Part shown: positions 1 to 6,350 of the stretch, piece by piece
How positions within the stretch are numbered: position 1 is the stretch's first letter
How the letters are laid out: each line of letters begins with the position of its first letter
Source of the DNA: Betaproteobacteria bacterium
Lineage (GTDB): Bacteria > Pseudomonadota > Gammaproteobacteria > Burkholderiales > Burkholderiaceae
Direction: 5' to 3'
Length of the DNA: 7,408 nt
NCBI GenBank assembly: GCA_018969885.1
Contig: JAGWXN010000167.1
Coordinates: 1 to 7,408, forward strand
Position numbers and translations under genes: made by a program
The notes under the pieces: model-generated
Told to the model about the DNA's origin: nothing
The model's input: only the letters and a program-made list of their open reading frames with translations
The model's database searches: none

Positions 1-479
1 TCGCGGAAATTTGCGTAAAACTGAAGGTGCCAGCCTAGATGGCGGATGCGCTCGGCGAGTCTGCGCGCGTCCGTCAGCTTGAGGCCTTGCGTCCACGACG
101 CGGTGTTGATTCGGATGCCGCGGAACCCCAGTGCGTTCAGGCGCTCGAGTTCGCCGTCGGTAACATCTGGCGACACCACGGCGACCGCTCGCATTTCAAT
201 GCCACTTTGCACCAGCGCCCGTTCGATCGCGGCGTTGTTGGTGCCATAGACGCTGGGCTGCACCAGGACCGCACGCTCGCAGCCGATGCTCTGGAGCATC
301 TCGCGATACTGCGGCCAGTCGGTGATATGCGGGACGAAGTGGGTGGCCGGCAGCAGGGGAAAGCGCTCCTGGGGACCGAACACATGTGCGTGGCAGTCGG
401 TCGCACCGGCCGGAAATTTCACCCGCGGTTGACGTGTGGGGGAGACCGGCGGCGGAATATCCGGGGTGCGGGCGTTCAT
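1..479 (-). CDS. LigI-like amidohydrolase (amidohydrolase 2 family), 3' end cut by window edge
   Basis: The first 159 residues of a TIM-barrel metal-dependent hydrolase are visible; the gene leaves the window before a stop. The N-terminal signature DCHAHVFGP (residues 28-36, with the HxH pair H30 and H32) follows a short proline-rich leader. VLVQPSVYGTNN (71-82), GFRGIRIN (118-125) and GWHLQFY (149-155) follow, all typical of the family of 2-pyrone-4,6-dicarboxylate lactonase (LigI) and D-galactarolactone isomerase-like proteins. Known members hydrolyse lactones or related bonds of small dicarboxylic acids in the cytoplasm; the substrate here is unknown. The ATG overlaps the stop of the upstream gene as ATGA and has no convincing Shine-Dalgarno, so translation is probably coupled. 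It is the second gene of the operon starting near 1400. The family call is firm, the reaction is not, and the C-terminal catalytic residues cannot be checked. Confidence 0.88.
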   Translation of the reverse strand, partial: MNARTPDIPPPVSPTRQPRVKFPAGATDCHAHVFGPQERFPLLPATHFVPHITDWPQYREMLQSIGCERAVLVQPSVYGTNNAAIERALVQSGIEMRAVAVVSPDVTDGELERLNALGFRGIRINTASWTQGLKLTDARRLAERIRHLGWHLQFYANFR

Positions 480-1375
480 TTTTGCTGCGGCCGCGCTTCC
501 ACGGTCGCCTGTTCGATTTCGTAGTGCGCCGTCAGGTCGATGAGATCCTCCACTTCCTGTCGGGCGTCTATCCAATCCTGGTTGGTCATACCGGTCACGT
601 CTCCGGTATCGCGAAGCTCCCGCAGGATTTTCTTGTGGTGATGCAATGCGCTGCACAGCACGACCTGCGCCTCGATGCAGGCCACATAGCCCATGTCGAT
701 CAGTTCCTGGCGGGTGAAGAGGGGGCGACCGTCGCGGTTGCCTCGGCTTTGCACGTAAACCAGCGGCAGGCGGCACTTGCGCGGCGCGTCCTCGGCCTCC
801 TTGGGATTGCGCGGGAATAGCAGACCCATATCGGCACCGACGTCGGCGGCGCGGTTCAGCCGCATGCTCGCTTCCTCAAGGCCCAGCGCCCGGCAGGTAT
901 CGGTACGGGCGATGATCACGAAATCCGGATCTGACTCGTTGCGCTGGCGGACTGAGTACTCGATCTTCTCGACGAACTCGTCGACCGGAATGCCGTGCAC
1001 AACATACTTGTGATAGTGCGCGCGCTTCGGATATAGCTGGTCCTCGATATGGATACCGGCCACGCCGTTGCGAATGAACTCGCGCACCGTGCGCATGGTG
1101 TGGAGCGGCTCGCCGAAGCCGGCACCGGCATCGGCCAGCACGGGGATGCCGACGCTCTGCGCGATGTCGCCCGCCAGGCGTACCTGCTCGGTCATGGTCA
1201 GGAGCGGCTCGGTGACGGCGAGCGCGCCACCCGTCACGTACCCGCCCACATAAGCCGATTCGTAGCCGAGCGATTGCACCAGGCGGCCGGTGAGGGCGTC
1301 GTAGACCGAGGGCATGTGCAGGAAGGTTTTGGCAGCGAGAAGTTCGCGCAGACGGGTGGTGGAACGCTGTTGCAT
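476..1375 (-). CDS. Isocitrate lyase/PEP mutase superfamily protein with atypical active-site motifs
   Basis: This 299-residue protein has the length and layout of the PEP mutase/isocitrate lyase superfamily, whose members make or break C-C or C-P bonds of 2-oxo or 2-hydroxy acids with Mg2+. Visible landmarks are VGGYVTGG (43-50), the metal loop ADAGAGFGEP (81-90), GIHIEDQ (107-113, with the conserved Glu111), PKRAHYH (116-122) and IIARTD (154-159). The usual DADTGYG loop reads DAGAGFG, keeping the first Asp (D82) but replacing the second with Gly84. The K(K/R)CGH catalytic loop of isocitrate and methylisocitrate lyases reads KRAHYH, so the catalytic cysteine is absent. It is therefore unlikely to be a standard isocitrate or methylisocitrate lyase; a decarboxylase, hydrolase or different lyase is possible. 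It starts the operon shared with the amidohydrolase and is divergent from the LysR gene, a common arrangement for a regulator and its target. The start is the first ATG after the predicted promoter; its ribosome-binding site is weak. Confidence 0.88.
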   Translation of the reverse strand: MQQRSTTRLRELLAAKTFLHMPSVYDALTGRLVQSLGYESAYVGGYVTGGALAVTEPLLTMTEQVRLAGDIAQSVGIPVLADAGAGFGEPLHTMRTVREFIRNGVAGIHIEDQLYPKRAHYHKYVVHGIPVDEFVEKIEYSVRQRNESDPDFVIIARTDTCRALGLEEASMRLNRAADVGADMGLLFPRNPKEAEDAPRKCRLPLVYVQSRGNRDGRPLFTRQELIDMGYVACIEAQVVLCSALHHHKKILRELRDTGDVTGMTNQDWIDARQEVEDLIDLTAHYEIEQATVEARPQQK

Positions 1376-1407
1376 GGAGGCACGCCCGGATGAGTGAGAA
1401 CAAAGGA

Positions 1408-1436
1408 ATTATCAGAACGCTCACTCATGTCGTCCA
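1408..1436 (-). promoter_or_regulatory. Predicted sigma70-type promoter of the lyase/amidohydrolase operon
   Basis: Reading leftward, a -35-like TGGACG (1436-1431, 4 of 6 consensus matches) is separated by 17 bp from a -10-like GATAAT (1413-1408, 5 of 6). This would place the transcript start near 1401 and give a leader of about 25 nt before the ATG at 1375. Each hexamer is modest alone; support comes from the identical hexamers and spacing at 6293-6321 in front of the second minus-strand operon, where only the spacer has diverged. Confidence 0.6.
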
Positions 1437-1465
1437 GTGATAAATTCTCATTGAGTCATTACTGG
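1434..1465. promoter_or_regulatory. Predicted LysR-type operator A in the divergent promoter region
   Basis: The inverted repeat CCAGTGAT (1434-1441) / ATTACTGG (1458-1465) has one mismatch across its arms. Inside it, TGA-N7-TCA at 1438-1450 fits the T-N11-A box of LysR-type regulators. It abuts the predicted -35 of the minus-strand operon and ends within the ribosome-binding site of the LysR gene. Binding here could activate the operon and repress the regulator's own gene, as is usual for divergent LysR systems. Binding is predicted from symmetry and conservation only. Confidence 0.6.
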
Positions 1466-1468
1466 AAG
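1464..1468 (+). promoter_or_regulatory. Ribosome-binding site of the LysR gene
   Basis: GGAAG lies 7 nt before the ATG at 1476 and decides this start over the out-of-frame ATG at 1471. It overlaps the right arm of the predicted operator, so a bound regulator would sit over its own translation start region. Confidence 0.6.
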
Positions 1469-1475
1469 ATATGTC

Positions 1476-2432
1476 ATGCGATCGGGCGAAGAACTGCTCC
1501 TGGCGCGGCTGCGCTTTCGCCATCTGCAGATGGTGGCAGAGGTCGAGCGAGCCGGCAGCCTCAGTAAGGCGGCCACGAAACTGAACCTCACGCAGCCAGC
1601 CCTTTCGAAGGCGCTGAAGGAGGTCGAAGGTCTGCTGGGCTTTGCGCTTTTCAAGCGCAGCACGCGCGGACTTCAAAAGACGCCGCAGGGTGCGATCGTG
1701 ATGCGCGGCGCCGCGCTGCTGCTTAAGGAACTGCACCACTTCCACGCCGAGGCTGAGGCTGCCGGACCTGAGGGTCGGATTGCTGCGGTGCTACGCCTGG
1801 GCGCCCCGGCATTTCTGGCCGTCAGCCTGTTGCCCGCCGTGGTCGCCCGGCTGGCCAAGGCGCGCCCGCCGATCGCCGTGAGCCTTTATGAAGCCAATGT
1901 GCCGAGGCTGTTCGACTCGTTGCTTGATGGCGACCTCGATGCGCTGGTCACGGTCTATAACCCCGATTCGATGTCCAAGGCGGCAGGGCACGGCGTACGT
2001 TTCGAAGCGATCGGGGAGGAAGACTATGTTGTCATTGCGCCGTCAGGGCACCGGCTCGCGAGGGCGCGCAGTGTCGAATGGAGCGCCCTGGTCGATGAGC
2101 CGTGGGTCCTCACGCGCATGCCTTCGCTCGCGCGGGTGTTCATCGAGGACACCTTCCGACGCTACGGCCTACAACCTCCGGCGCCGGTGTGCGAGACCGA
2201 CAGCCCCGTCACAAGCGCTCGGGTCGTGGCCGAGGGTGTGGGCTTGAGCACGACGCCGATCTCGACTGCGCGTGAAGCCGAGCGTGCGGGCCGGATTCGC
2301 CGTATCCGGATGGCGTCGCCGCCGCCCTGCGCCACGCTCGGGCTGGTGTACCGGACTGCGGCCGCTGATCACCCGCGCATCGCAATGCTGCGGCAGGCGT
2401 TGCTCCAGTTGCCGGGGATCCGCCTCTCCTGA
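1476..2432 (+). CDS. LysR-type transcriptional regulator (GbpR/PcaQ-like)
   Basis: This 318-residue protein has the normal length of a LysR-type regulator. The N-terminal winged helix-turn-helix spans roughly residues 11-72 and contains RHLQMVAEVERAGSLSKAA, LNLTQPALSKALKEVE and LFKRSTRGLQKTPQG, the family's DNA-reading segment. A linker helix follows, then a periplasmic-binding-protein-like effector domain from about residue 95 to the end, opening LRLGAPAFLAVSLLPAV. The RHLQ and LFKRSTRG forms resemble the GbpR/PcaQ group that controls sugar and aromatic-acid catabolism. The effector is unknown, but is probably a substrate or intermediate of the pathway encoded around it. The gene is divergent from the lyase operon and convergent with the cyclase gene. 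Because the operator-like block in its promoter is repeated at 6292-6354, it probably regulates both minus-strand operons as well as itself. Confidence 0.93.
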   Translation: MRSGEELLLARLRFRHLQMVAEVERAGSLSKAATKLNLTQPALSKALKEVEGLLGFALFKRSTRGLQKTPQGAIVMRGAALLLKELHHFHAEAEAAGPEGRIAAVLRLGAPAFLAVSLLPAVVARLAKARPPIAVSLYEANVPRLFDSLLDGDLDALVTVYNPDSMSKAAGHGVRFEAIGEEDYVVIAPSGHRLARARSVEWSALVDEPWVLTRMPSLARVFIEDTFRRYGLQPPAPVCETDSPVTSARVVAEGVGLSTTPISTAREAERAGRIRRIRMASPPPCATLGLVYRTAAADHPRIAMLRQALLQLPGIRLS

Positions 2433-2453
2433 TTGCGAGATAGCCGGCTCGGT
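2433..2453. other. Short convergent intergenic gap, no terminator seen
   Basis: Only 21 bp separate the stop codons of the LysR gene and the cyclase gene. It holds an 8-base palindrome (AGCCGGCT, 2442-2449) but no stem-loop with a U-run in either direction, so I see no intrinsic terminator; the converging transcripts may overlap. Confidence 0.6.
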
Positions 2454-3476
2454 TTATACCGTGGCCACGGGCGTGACGGCGGAGCCGACGGCGCCAGGTA
2501 GACGCAGCGGCGGGGCGGTCAGGAGGAAACGGCTTCGTTGGTGTGCGTGAAGCCAGTTTGCCAGCTCTGTCAGGTACCACAGCTCGCCCAGATGGACACC
2601 CAGCTTGAACAGGCAGTGCTCGTGTAGCGGCAGGACGGCGCCCCGCGGGCCGATGTTCTTGCGCACGCCCAGGGTAGACGATGATTCGACAGCGAGATTG
2701 TCAGCGGCAATGGCAGCAACGCCGGATTCGGTGATCCAGTTCAGCAAAGCTGGGTCGGAGCCGTCCAGCACAGCGCACGCCAGTCGGATCGAGGGGTCTG
2801 GACCCGCGGGCGGACTATCGACGATCAACTGCCCCAGCCCGGTATGCAGGCACAGGATGTCGCCTTCGCTCACACTCACGCGATCGGCTTCCATGATCTT
2901 CAACAACATCTCGAGGTCGACGTGCGTGCGCGCGTCGCCGAGGTGTCGGTGCAGGTTGACCATGACGCCGCGCCCCTGTACGCAGGTCTCAGCCATGTTG
3001 GCAATCGATAGCGCGCGCGCGCCGAGATCGCCCTGGACGCCCTGGTTGTTGGCGTCAACGATCTGCCATCCGTTGTAGAAGACGCGTTGACGTTCCCCGC
3101 TTCCGTCCACATCGAATAGCGACCCCTTGTGAGCGAGGGAGTCCCACTGGGTGGAGTACTGGCTGTAGAGAAGCACCGCTTCGTCCGAGCTGACATCGGT
3201 AAAGCGCGGGTCGATCCGATCGTGCGGAAAGTTGAACACCTGGTTGCCGCTGCGCAGGACCGGCTTGAACACGGGCGCGCATCGATGGTCGTTCAAGACC
3301 TGCCCGCCGGGACGGTCCAACGGTAAGCTCAGGCAGAACACATCGCCTGTGATGACCTCCTTCATGGCTTCCCTGCGGCGTGCCGGGGTCAGGAGGTTCA
3401 TGCGGCCGCGTTGGTCGTCGGGGCCGAAGTCGCCCCAGTTGGATCCCGGGGGGCGCTGCGTCCAGCGTTGTGTCAT
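2454..3476 (-). CDS. Cyclase family protein (kynurenine formamidase-like metal hydrolase) with variant metal motif
   Basis: A 340-residue member of the putative cyclase family (COG1878), whose characterised members (kynurenine formamidase, isatin hydrolase) hydrolyse amide or lactam bonds using a bound metal. The N terminus RWTQRPPGSNWGDFGPDD with GRMNLLTP (24-31), SLPLDRPGG (50-58), GELW (297-300) and the tail APPLRLPG (321-328) fit the longer subgroup. The metal signature HxGTHxDxxxH reads QYSTQWDSLAH (106-116), so two histidines are glutamine while D112 and H116 remain. I chose the ATG at 3476 because the protein then begins with the conserved RW..RP segment. An in-frame TTG at 3509 would add 11 residues and overlap the stop of the upstream gene as TTGA. 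Neither start has a clear Shine-Dalgarno. It is last in the operon starting at 6267; its substrate is unknown. Confidence 0.88.
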   Translation of the reverse strand: MTQRWTQRPPGSNWGDFGPDDQRGRMNLLTPARRREAMKEVITGDVFCLSLPLDRPGGQVLNDHRCAPVFKPVLRSGNQVFNFPHDRIDPRFTDVSSDEAVLLYSQYSTQWDSLAHKGSLFDVDGSGERQRVFYNGWQIVDANNQGVQGDLGARALSIANMAETCVQGRGVMVNLHRHLGDARTHVDLEMLLKIMEADRVSVSEGDILCLHTGLGQLIVDSPPAGPDPSIRLACAVLDGSDPALLNWITESGVAAIAADNLAVESSSTLGVRKNIGPRGAVLPLHEHCLFKLGVHLGELWYLTELANWLHAHQRSRFLLTAPPLRLPGAVGSAVTPVATV

Positions 3477-3505
3477 CGTGGTGTTCGCTTTGAATCGGGG
3501 GGCGT

Positions 3506-4480
3506 TCAATCAGCGGTGATGCTGGCGTCCTTGATCAGCTTGCCGTACATCTGCAACTCCGACCTGATCAGGCTGGCAAACTCAGTGGGCGAATTCATGA
3601 TCAGTTCATTCCCACCGTCCTCGCCGAGTCGTTTCACGACATCAGGCGCTTTGCCGATCTTCTGTAGTTCGCGGTGCAGCTTGTCGATGATGGCTGGGTC
3701 GGTCTTGGCGGGCGCGAACATGCCCTGGAACTGGGTGATGTCATAGCCCGTGAAACCCATTTCGGCCAGCGTTGGTAACTGCGGCAGGGTGGAGGACCTT
3801 TGCCCTCCGGTCGAGGCGAATGCACGCAGTTTCCCAGCCTTCATCATGGGGGCCGCTGTGACCAGCGCTTCGAAGGTAAAGGACAACTGGCCGCCCAGGA
3901 GGTCGGACCAGACCGCGGCGCCGCCTTTGTAGGGAACATGAATCAACTTGGTGCCGCTGAGTTGCTCGAACAGAACGCCGGCAAGATGGCCACCGCCGCC
4001 GATCCCGGTTGAACCGTAGCTCAACGTACCGGGGTTAGCCTTCGCGGCAGCAATCAGGTCCTGCAGGCTGCGGATGGGGGATGCGTCCCTGACGACAATC
4101 GCATACTGGAAACGCGTGATCTGACTGATCGGCGCGAAGTCGGTGAGGGGGTCATAGGCGATCTTGCGATAGAGCACCGGGTTAATGACGATGGGGCCGC
4201 TCGCGGCGATCAGTAAGGTGTAGCCATCGGCCGGGGCCTTTGCGACGACCTCCGCACCGACACCACCGTTGGCGCCGGGGCGGTTTTCCACCACGAAGGG
4301 TTGACCCAATCCGTCCGCTAATTTCTGGCTGATGGTCCGGGCGGTGATGTCGGCCGCTCCACCGGCAACATACGGGACAATGACCTTGACCGGTTTGTTC
4401 GGGTAGGGCTGTTGAGCGCTCGCGCCGGTCCAGGCCGCGAGCGCGCAGGCCGCGATGCTCAGGGTCAGCTTTGATTTCAT
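3506..4480 (-). CDS. Bug-family (TTT) periplasmic substrate-binding protein
   Basis: This 324-residue secreted protein belongs to the tripartite tricarboxylate transporter receptor (Bug/TctC) family, which binds carboxylates and related small molecules in the periplasm. A signal peptide (MKSK, then a hydrophobic stretch to about residue 20) ends in ASA, with likely cleavage before QQPYPNKPVKVIVPY. Family marks are VPYVAGGAADITAR (35-48), ENRPGANGG (65-73), ADGYTLL and a later HVPYKGGAA. The ATG at 4480 is preferred over the in-frame ATG at 4489 because AGGA (plus strand 4489-4492) lies 8 nt before it and the shorter form starts as a normal signal peptide. No TctA or TctB membrane gene is in the window, so it is an orphan receptor here, as is common in Burkholderiales. 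It sits 90 bp after the AtuA gene and probably captures the pathway substrate or signals its presence. Confidence 0.93.
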   Translation of the reverse strand: MKSKLTLSIAACALAAWTGASAQQPYPNKPVKVIVPYVAGGAADITARTISQKLADGLGQPFVVENRPGANGGVGAEVVAKAPADGYTLLIAASGPIVINPVLYRKIAYDPLTDFAPISQITRFQYAIVVRDASPIRSLQDLIAAAKANPGTLSYGSTGIGGGGHLAGVLFEQLSGTKLIHVPYKGGAAVWSDLLGGQLSFTFEALVTAAPMMKAGKLRAFASTGGQRSSTLPQLPTLAEMGFTGYDITQFQGMFAPAKTDPAIIDKLHRELQKIGKAPDVVKRLGEDGGNELIMNSPTEFASLIRSELQMYGKLIKDASITAD

Positions 4481-4570
4481 GGTTGCCATCCTGTTGACAT
4501 TGGACTCTTCAGTTGATGTACGGAGCCTGGAACAGCACGGGAAAAGCGGCTGCTCGCGGGCGCTCGATAT
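4481..4570 (-). other. 90-bp gap inside the operon, no separate promoter or terminator recognised
   Basis: Between the AtuA stop and the start of the Bug protein gene I see no U-tailed stem-loop and no copy of the regulatory block found at 1407 and 6292. The only clear element is the AGGA ribosome-binding site at 4489-4492 (minus strand), 8 nt before the chosen ATG. The Bug and cyclase genes are therefore probably on the same transcript as the two genes before them. Confidence 0.5.
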
Positions 4571-5968
4571 TCAGAATTCGATCACCTGAGGCGTGAAGAG
4601 CTTCTCGCCGATCACGGTTTCCATGATGTGATAGACGTTGAATTTGTAGGCCTCGCCCACACTGATTTCCGGTGGGGTGAACGGGAACGCCACGTTGCCG
4701 CCAGTGGACAGCCTGCCCGTGTAGCCATAGTGCAGCAGGTACTGCTTCATGGTCTTGACCACTTCAGACGCCCGCTCCGGCGTGGGCGCGATGCATTCGA
4801 TCAGCAGGCAAACTTCTGCGGGCAGCGGGTGGTCTGCCGCGCGGTCGGTGACACCATCGACACCATAGACATGCCAGTGCAGGGTGTAGTCCTCGGGGCT
4901 GTCCTCGCACACGAGCTCGCGGACGATTTCCTTTACGCTTCCGAGAATGGACTGGTGCTGCTCGATGAAACGCGGATCGGCGGCACCGCACAGGAGAATG
5001 GCACGGTCCCCGACTTTTCTTGCCCCCTCCATCTTGAGGGTGTGCTTTGCAGCGGGCACCCATCTCGCACCGCTGATTCTGGTCGTCCGCTCGCCCACCT
5101 GCTCGTAGACGGCATCGTGCAATTCGGCGCGCCCTTCCGGTTCGATGATCGTGTAGGGGTCGTTCTGCTCGTACAGGCTGTGGGCCGCCACCGAAATGGG
5201 CAGGGCCTTGCGCTGCGGCGCCATGCTTTCCAGGATGAAGTGATCAGCATGCAGTTCGGCCAGGATCGAGTCGCGGCCGCCGGGCGTACAGCACAGGGAG
5301 GCGCATTCAATGATCTTGGCCATGTGCACGGACAAACCCGTGGGAAAGCCCAGCATGACCGCCAGTGCGGAGAAGATGGCCGTGTCGCAGGCGCGACCGG
5401 CGATCAGCACGTCAATATCGAGGGCGTAGGCTTCCTGAAATTCAGTCATGCCCATCTGGCCGACCAGGTTCGTCGTGAGCGCCAGTTCCTCCGCGGTCAG
5501 GTCTGGCATGCCGTCGATGCCAACCACACGTTTGTCGTCGATAGCACGTTGCAGCACTTCCTTGGGTACATCGCCCGGAATGTAGGCCAGGCGGAAGTTA
5601 AGCTGGTTTTCCTGGGCGATCTCGCGGATGAGTGCCAGCGTTGCCTCGAGGTGAGGTCTCGCGCCAGCCGAGCCGGCCGAGCCGATGACCAGGGGAATGT
5701 TCAGGCGGCGCGCACCAAGCAGCACTTTTTTCAGGTCACGCTTGGTCGCTTGCCTCGCGGTGGCCAGCTGACCGCTGCCGAGGTAATAGGGCCCGATATC
5801 GATCGACCCCATGTCGCAGCCGATCAGGTCGGGCTTGCGCGCGAGGCCCGCCTCGAATGCGGGTGTCGGGATGCCGTAGCCAAGTTGACCCGACGCGCCC
5901 AGGAATCGCAGGGGGCGATAGGCCTTGCGGTTGGCGAACTCCTGAATCAAGAGCCCCGTCGCGCTCAT
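4571..5968 (-). CDS. Acyclic terpene utilization AtuA family protein (DUF1446)
   Basis: A 465-residue protein matching the AtuA/DUF1446 family through GASGQLGYG (24-32), CDMGSIDIGPYYLG (51-64), VIGSAGSAGARPH (94-106), GRACDTAIFSAL (191-202) and a Cys-containing segment around ECASLCCTPGGRDS (221-234). The family is named for a gene in Pseudomonas citronellol/geraniol degradation, but its reaction is not established there, and many members sit in unrelated carboxylate-degradation clusters, so a terpene substrate should not be assumed. No signal peptide or membrane segment is visible, so it should be cytoplasmic. Its ATG overlaps the stop of the DUF4387 gene as ATGA, which suggests coupled, stoichiometric synthesis and probably a two-part enzyme. 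The rest of the cluster contains no terpene-specific enzyme such as an acyl-CoA carboxylase. Family assignment is strong; function is unknown. Confidence 0.9.
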   Translation of the reverse strand: MSATGLLIQEFANRKAYRPLRFLGASGQLGYGIPTPAFEAGLARKPDLIGCDMGSIDIGPYYLGSGQLATARQATKRDLKKVLLGARRLNIPLVIGSAGSAGARPHLEATLALIREIAQENQLNFRLAYIPGDVPKEVLQRAIDDKRVVGIDGMPDLTAEELALTTNLVGQMGMTEFQEAYALDIDVLIAGRACDTAIFSALAVMLGFPTGLSVHMAKIIECASLCCTPGGRDSILAELHADHFILESMAPQRKALPISVAAHSLYEQNDPYTIIEPEGRAELHDAVYEQVGERTTRISGARWVPAAKHTLKMEGARKVGDRAILLCGAADPRFIEQHQSILGSVKEIVRELVCEDSPEDYTLHWHVYGVDGVTDRAADHPLPAEVCLLIECIAPTPERASEVVKTMKQYLLHYGYTGRLSTGGNVAFPFTPPEISVGEAYKFNVYHIMETVIGEKLFTPQVIEF

Positions 5969-6267
5969 ATCTCGATCCCGAACATGCGTGCGTGCTGCTG
6001 GGCGCCATAGACGTCCCGGTCGCCCGGATCGCCAGCGGTAACCTTGCGGGGAATCACCACCTTCAGGGCCATAGCGACTGGGTAGTGGATGATCTTCACA
6101 TTTTCAACGGGGTGGTCGTAGAGCTTTGCCACCAGGGCTTCAGTGATTTTGTTGGAGTCAACGACGCGCTGGTAGTCCGCCTCGGTGGCGAACATGATAT
6201 CGAGCGTCGTGCAACGTGGCCCGGCGTTCTTGCTGCGAATCACCTTGGCAATGTCCGACAGTCGCAT
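5965..6267 (-). CDS. DUF4387 family protein, likely partner of the AtuA protein
   Basis: A 100-residue cytoplasmic protein with the conserved DUF4387 blocks: an N-terminal IRSKNAGP (10-17) followed by TLDIMF (21-26), and a C-terminal GDPGDRDVYGAQQH (78-91) ending in IEI. The family has no proven reaction that I can name; it commonly occurs beside or fused to AtuA/DUF1446 proteins, and the ATGA overlap with the AtuA gene supports a joint role. The start is decided by AAAGGA (plus strand 6276-6281) 8 nt before the ATG. It is the first gene of the four-gene operon, about 20 nt downstream of the transcript start predicted from the promoter at 6293-6321. Confidence 0.9.
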   Translation of the reverse strand: MRLSDIAKVIRSKNAGPRCTTLDIMFATEADYQRVVDSNKITEALVAKLYDHPVENVKIIHYPVAMALKVVIPRKVTAGDPGDRDVYGAQQHARMFGIEI

Positions 6268-6292
6268 GGAACCAATCCTTTCAGGTGTCTGA

Positions 6293-6321
6293 ATTATCAG
6301 AACCTGTGATCATGTCGTCCA
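6293..6321 (-). promoter_or_regulatory. Predicted promoter of the DUF4387-AtuA-Bug-cyclase operon
   Basis: The same hexamers as in copy A occur at the same spacing: TGGACG (6321-6316) and GATAAT (6298-6293), 17 bp apart, reading leftward. The transcript would start near 6286, about 19 nt before the DUF4387 ATG at 6267. The spacer bases differ from copy A almost completely while both hexamers are unchanged. Confidence 0.6.
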
Positions 6322-6350
6322 GTGATTAATTATCATTGAGCCATAACTGG
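6319..6350. promoter_or_regulatory. Predicted LysR-type operator B
   Basis: CCAGTGAT (6319-6326) and ATAACTGG (6343-6350) form an inverted repeat with one mismatch, and TGATTAATTATCA (6323-6335) is a T-N11-A box with TGA/TCA ends. The layout relative to the promoter is identical to operator A, so the same LysR protein (1476-2432) is the obvious candidate to bind it. No other regulator gene lies next to this site in the window. Confidence 0.58.

Larger units (their letters stand above)
1407..1469 (+). repeat. Regulatory duplicate, copy A (63 bp, partner at 6292-6354)
   Basis: This block aligns without gaps to 6292-6354, both on the plus strand, with 53 of 63 identical bases by hand count. The first 12 bases match fully, the next 7 match at only one position, the following 15 match fully, and the last 29 match at 25. 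The variable 7 bases fall inside the spacer of the predicted minus-strand promoter, so the conserved parts coincide with the predicted -10, -35 and LysR box. The right end of the block includes the GGAAG ribosome-binding site of the LysR gene. Confidence 0.9.

Noticed and set aside
386..820. A 144-codon plus-strand open frame across the lyase/amidohydrolase junction
   Set aside because: It is antisense to two well-supported genes joined by ATGA and shows no family features of its own.
2442..2449. AGCCGGCT palindrome between the convergent genes as a bidirectional terminator
   Set aside because: Eight bases with no loop and no U-tract are too short to form a credible intrinsic terminator.
4571..5968. 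Inferring an acyclic terpene (citronellol/geraniol) pathway from the AtuA name
   Set aside because: None of the visible neighbours is a geranyl-CoA carboxylase, hydratase or acyl-CoA dehydrogenase gene; the family name alone does not support that substrate.
4628..6010. A 460-codon open frame on the plus strand opposite the AtuA gene
   Set aside because: Its translation has no recognisable domain and reads as the antisense of a GC-rich coding region. The minus strand carries clear AtuA and DUF4387 motifs over the same bases with proper overlaps and a ribosome-binding site.
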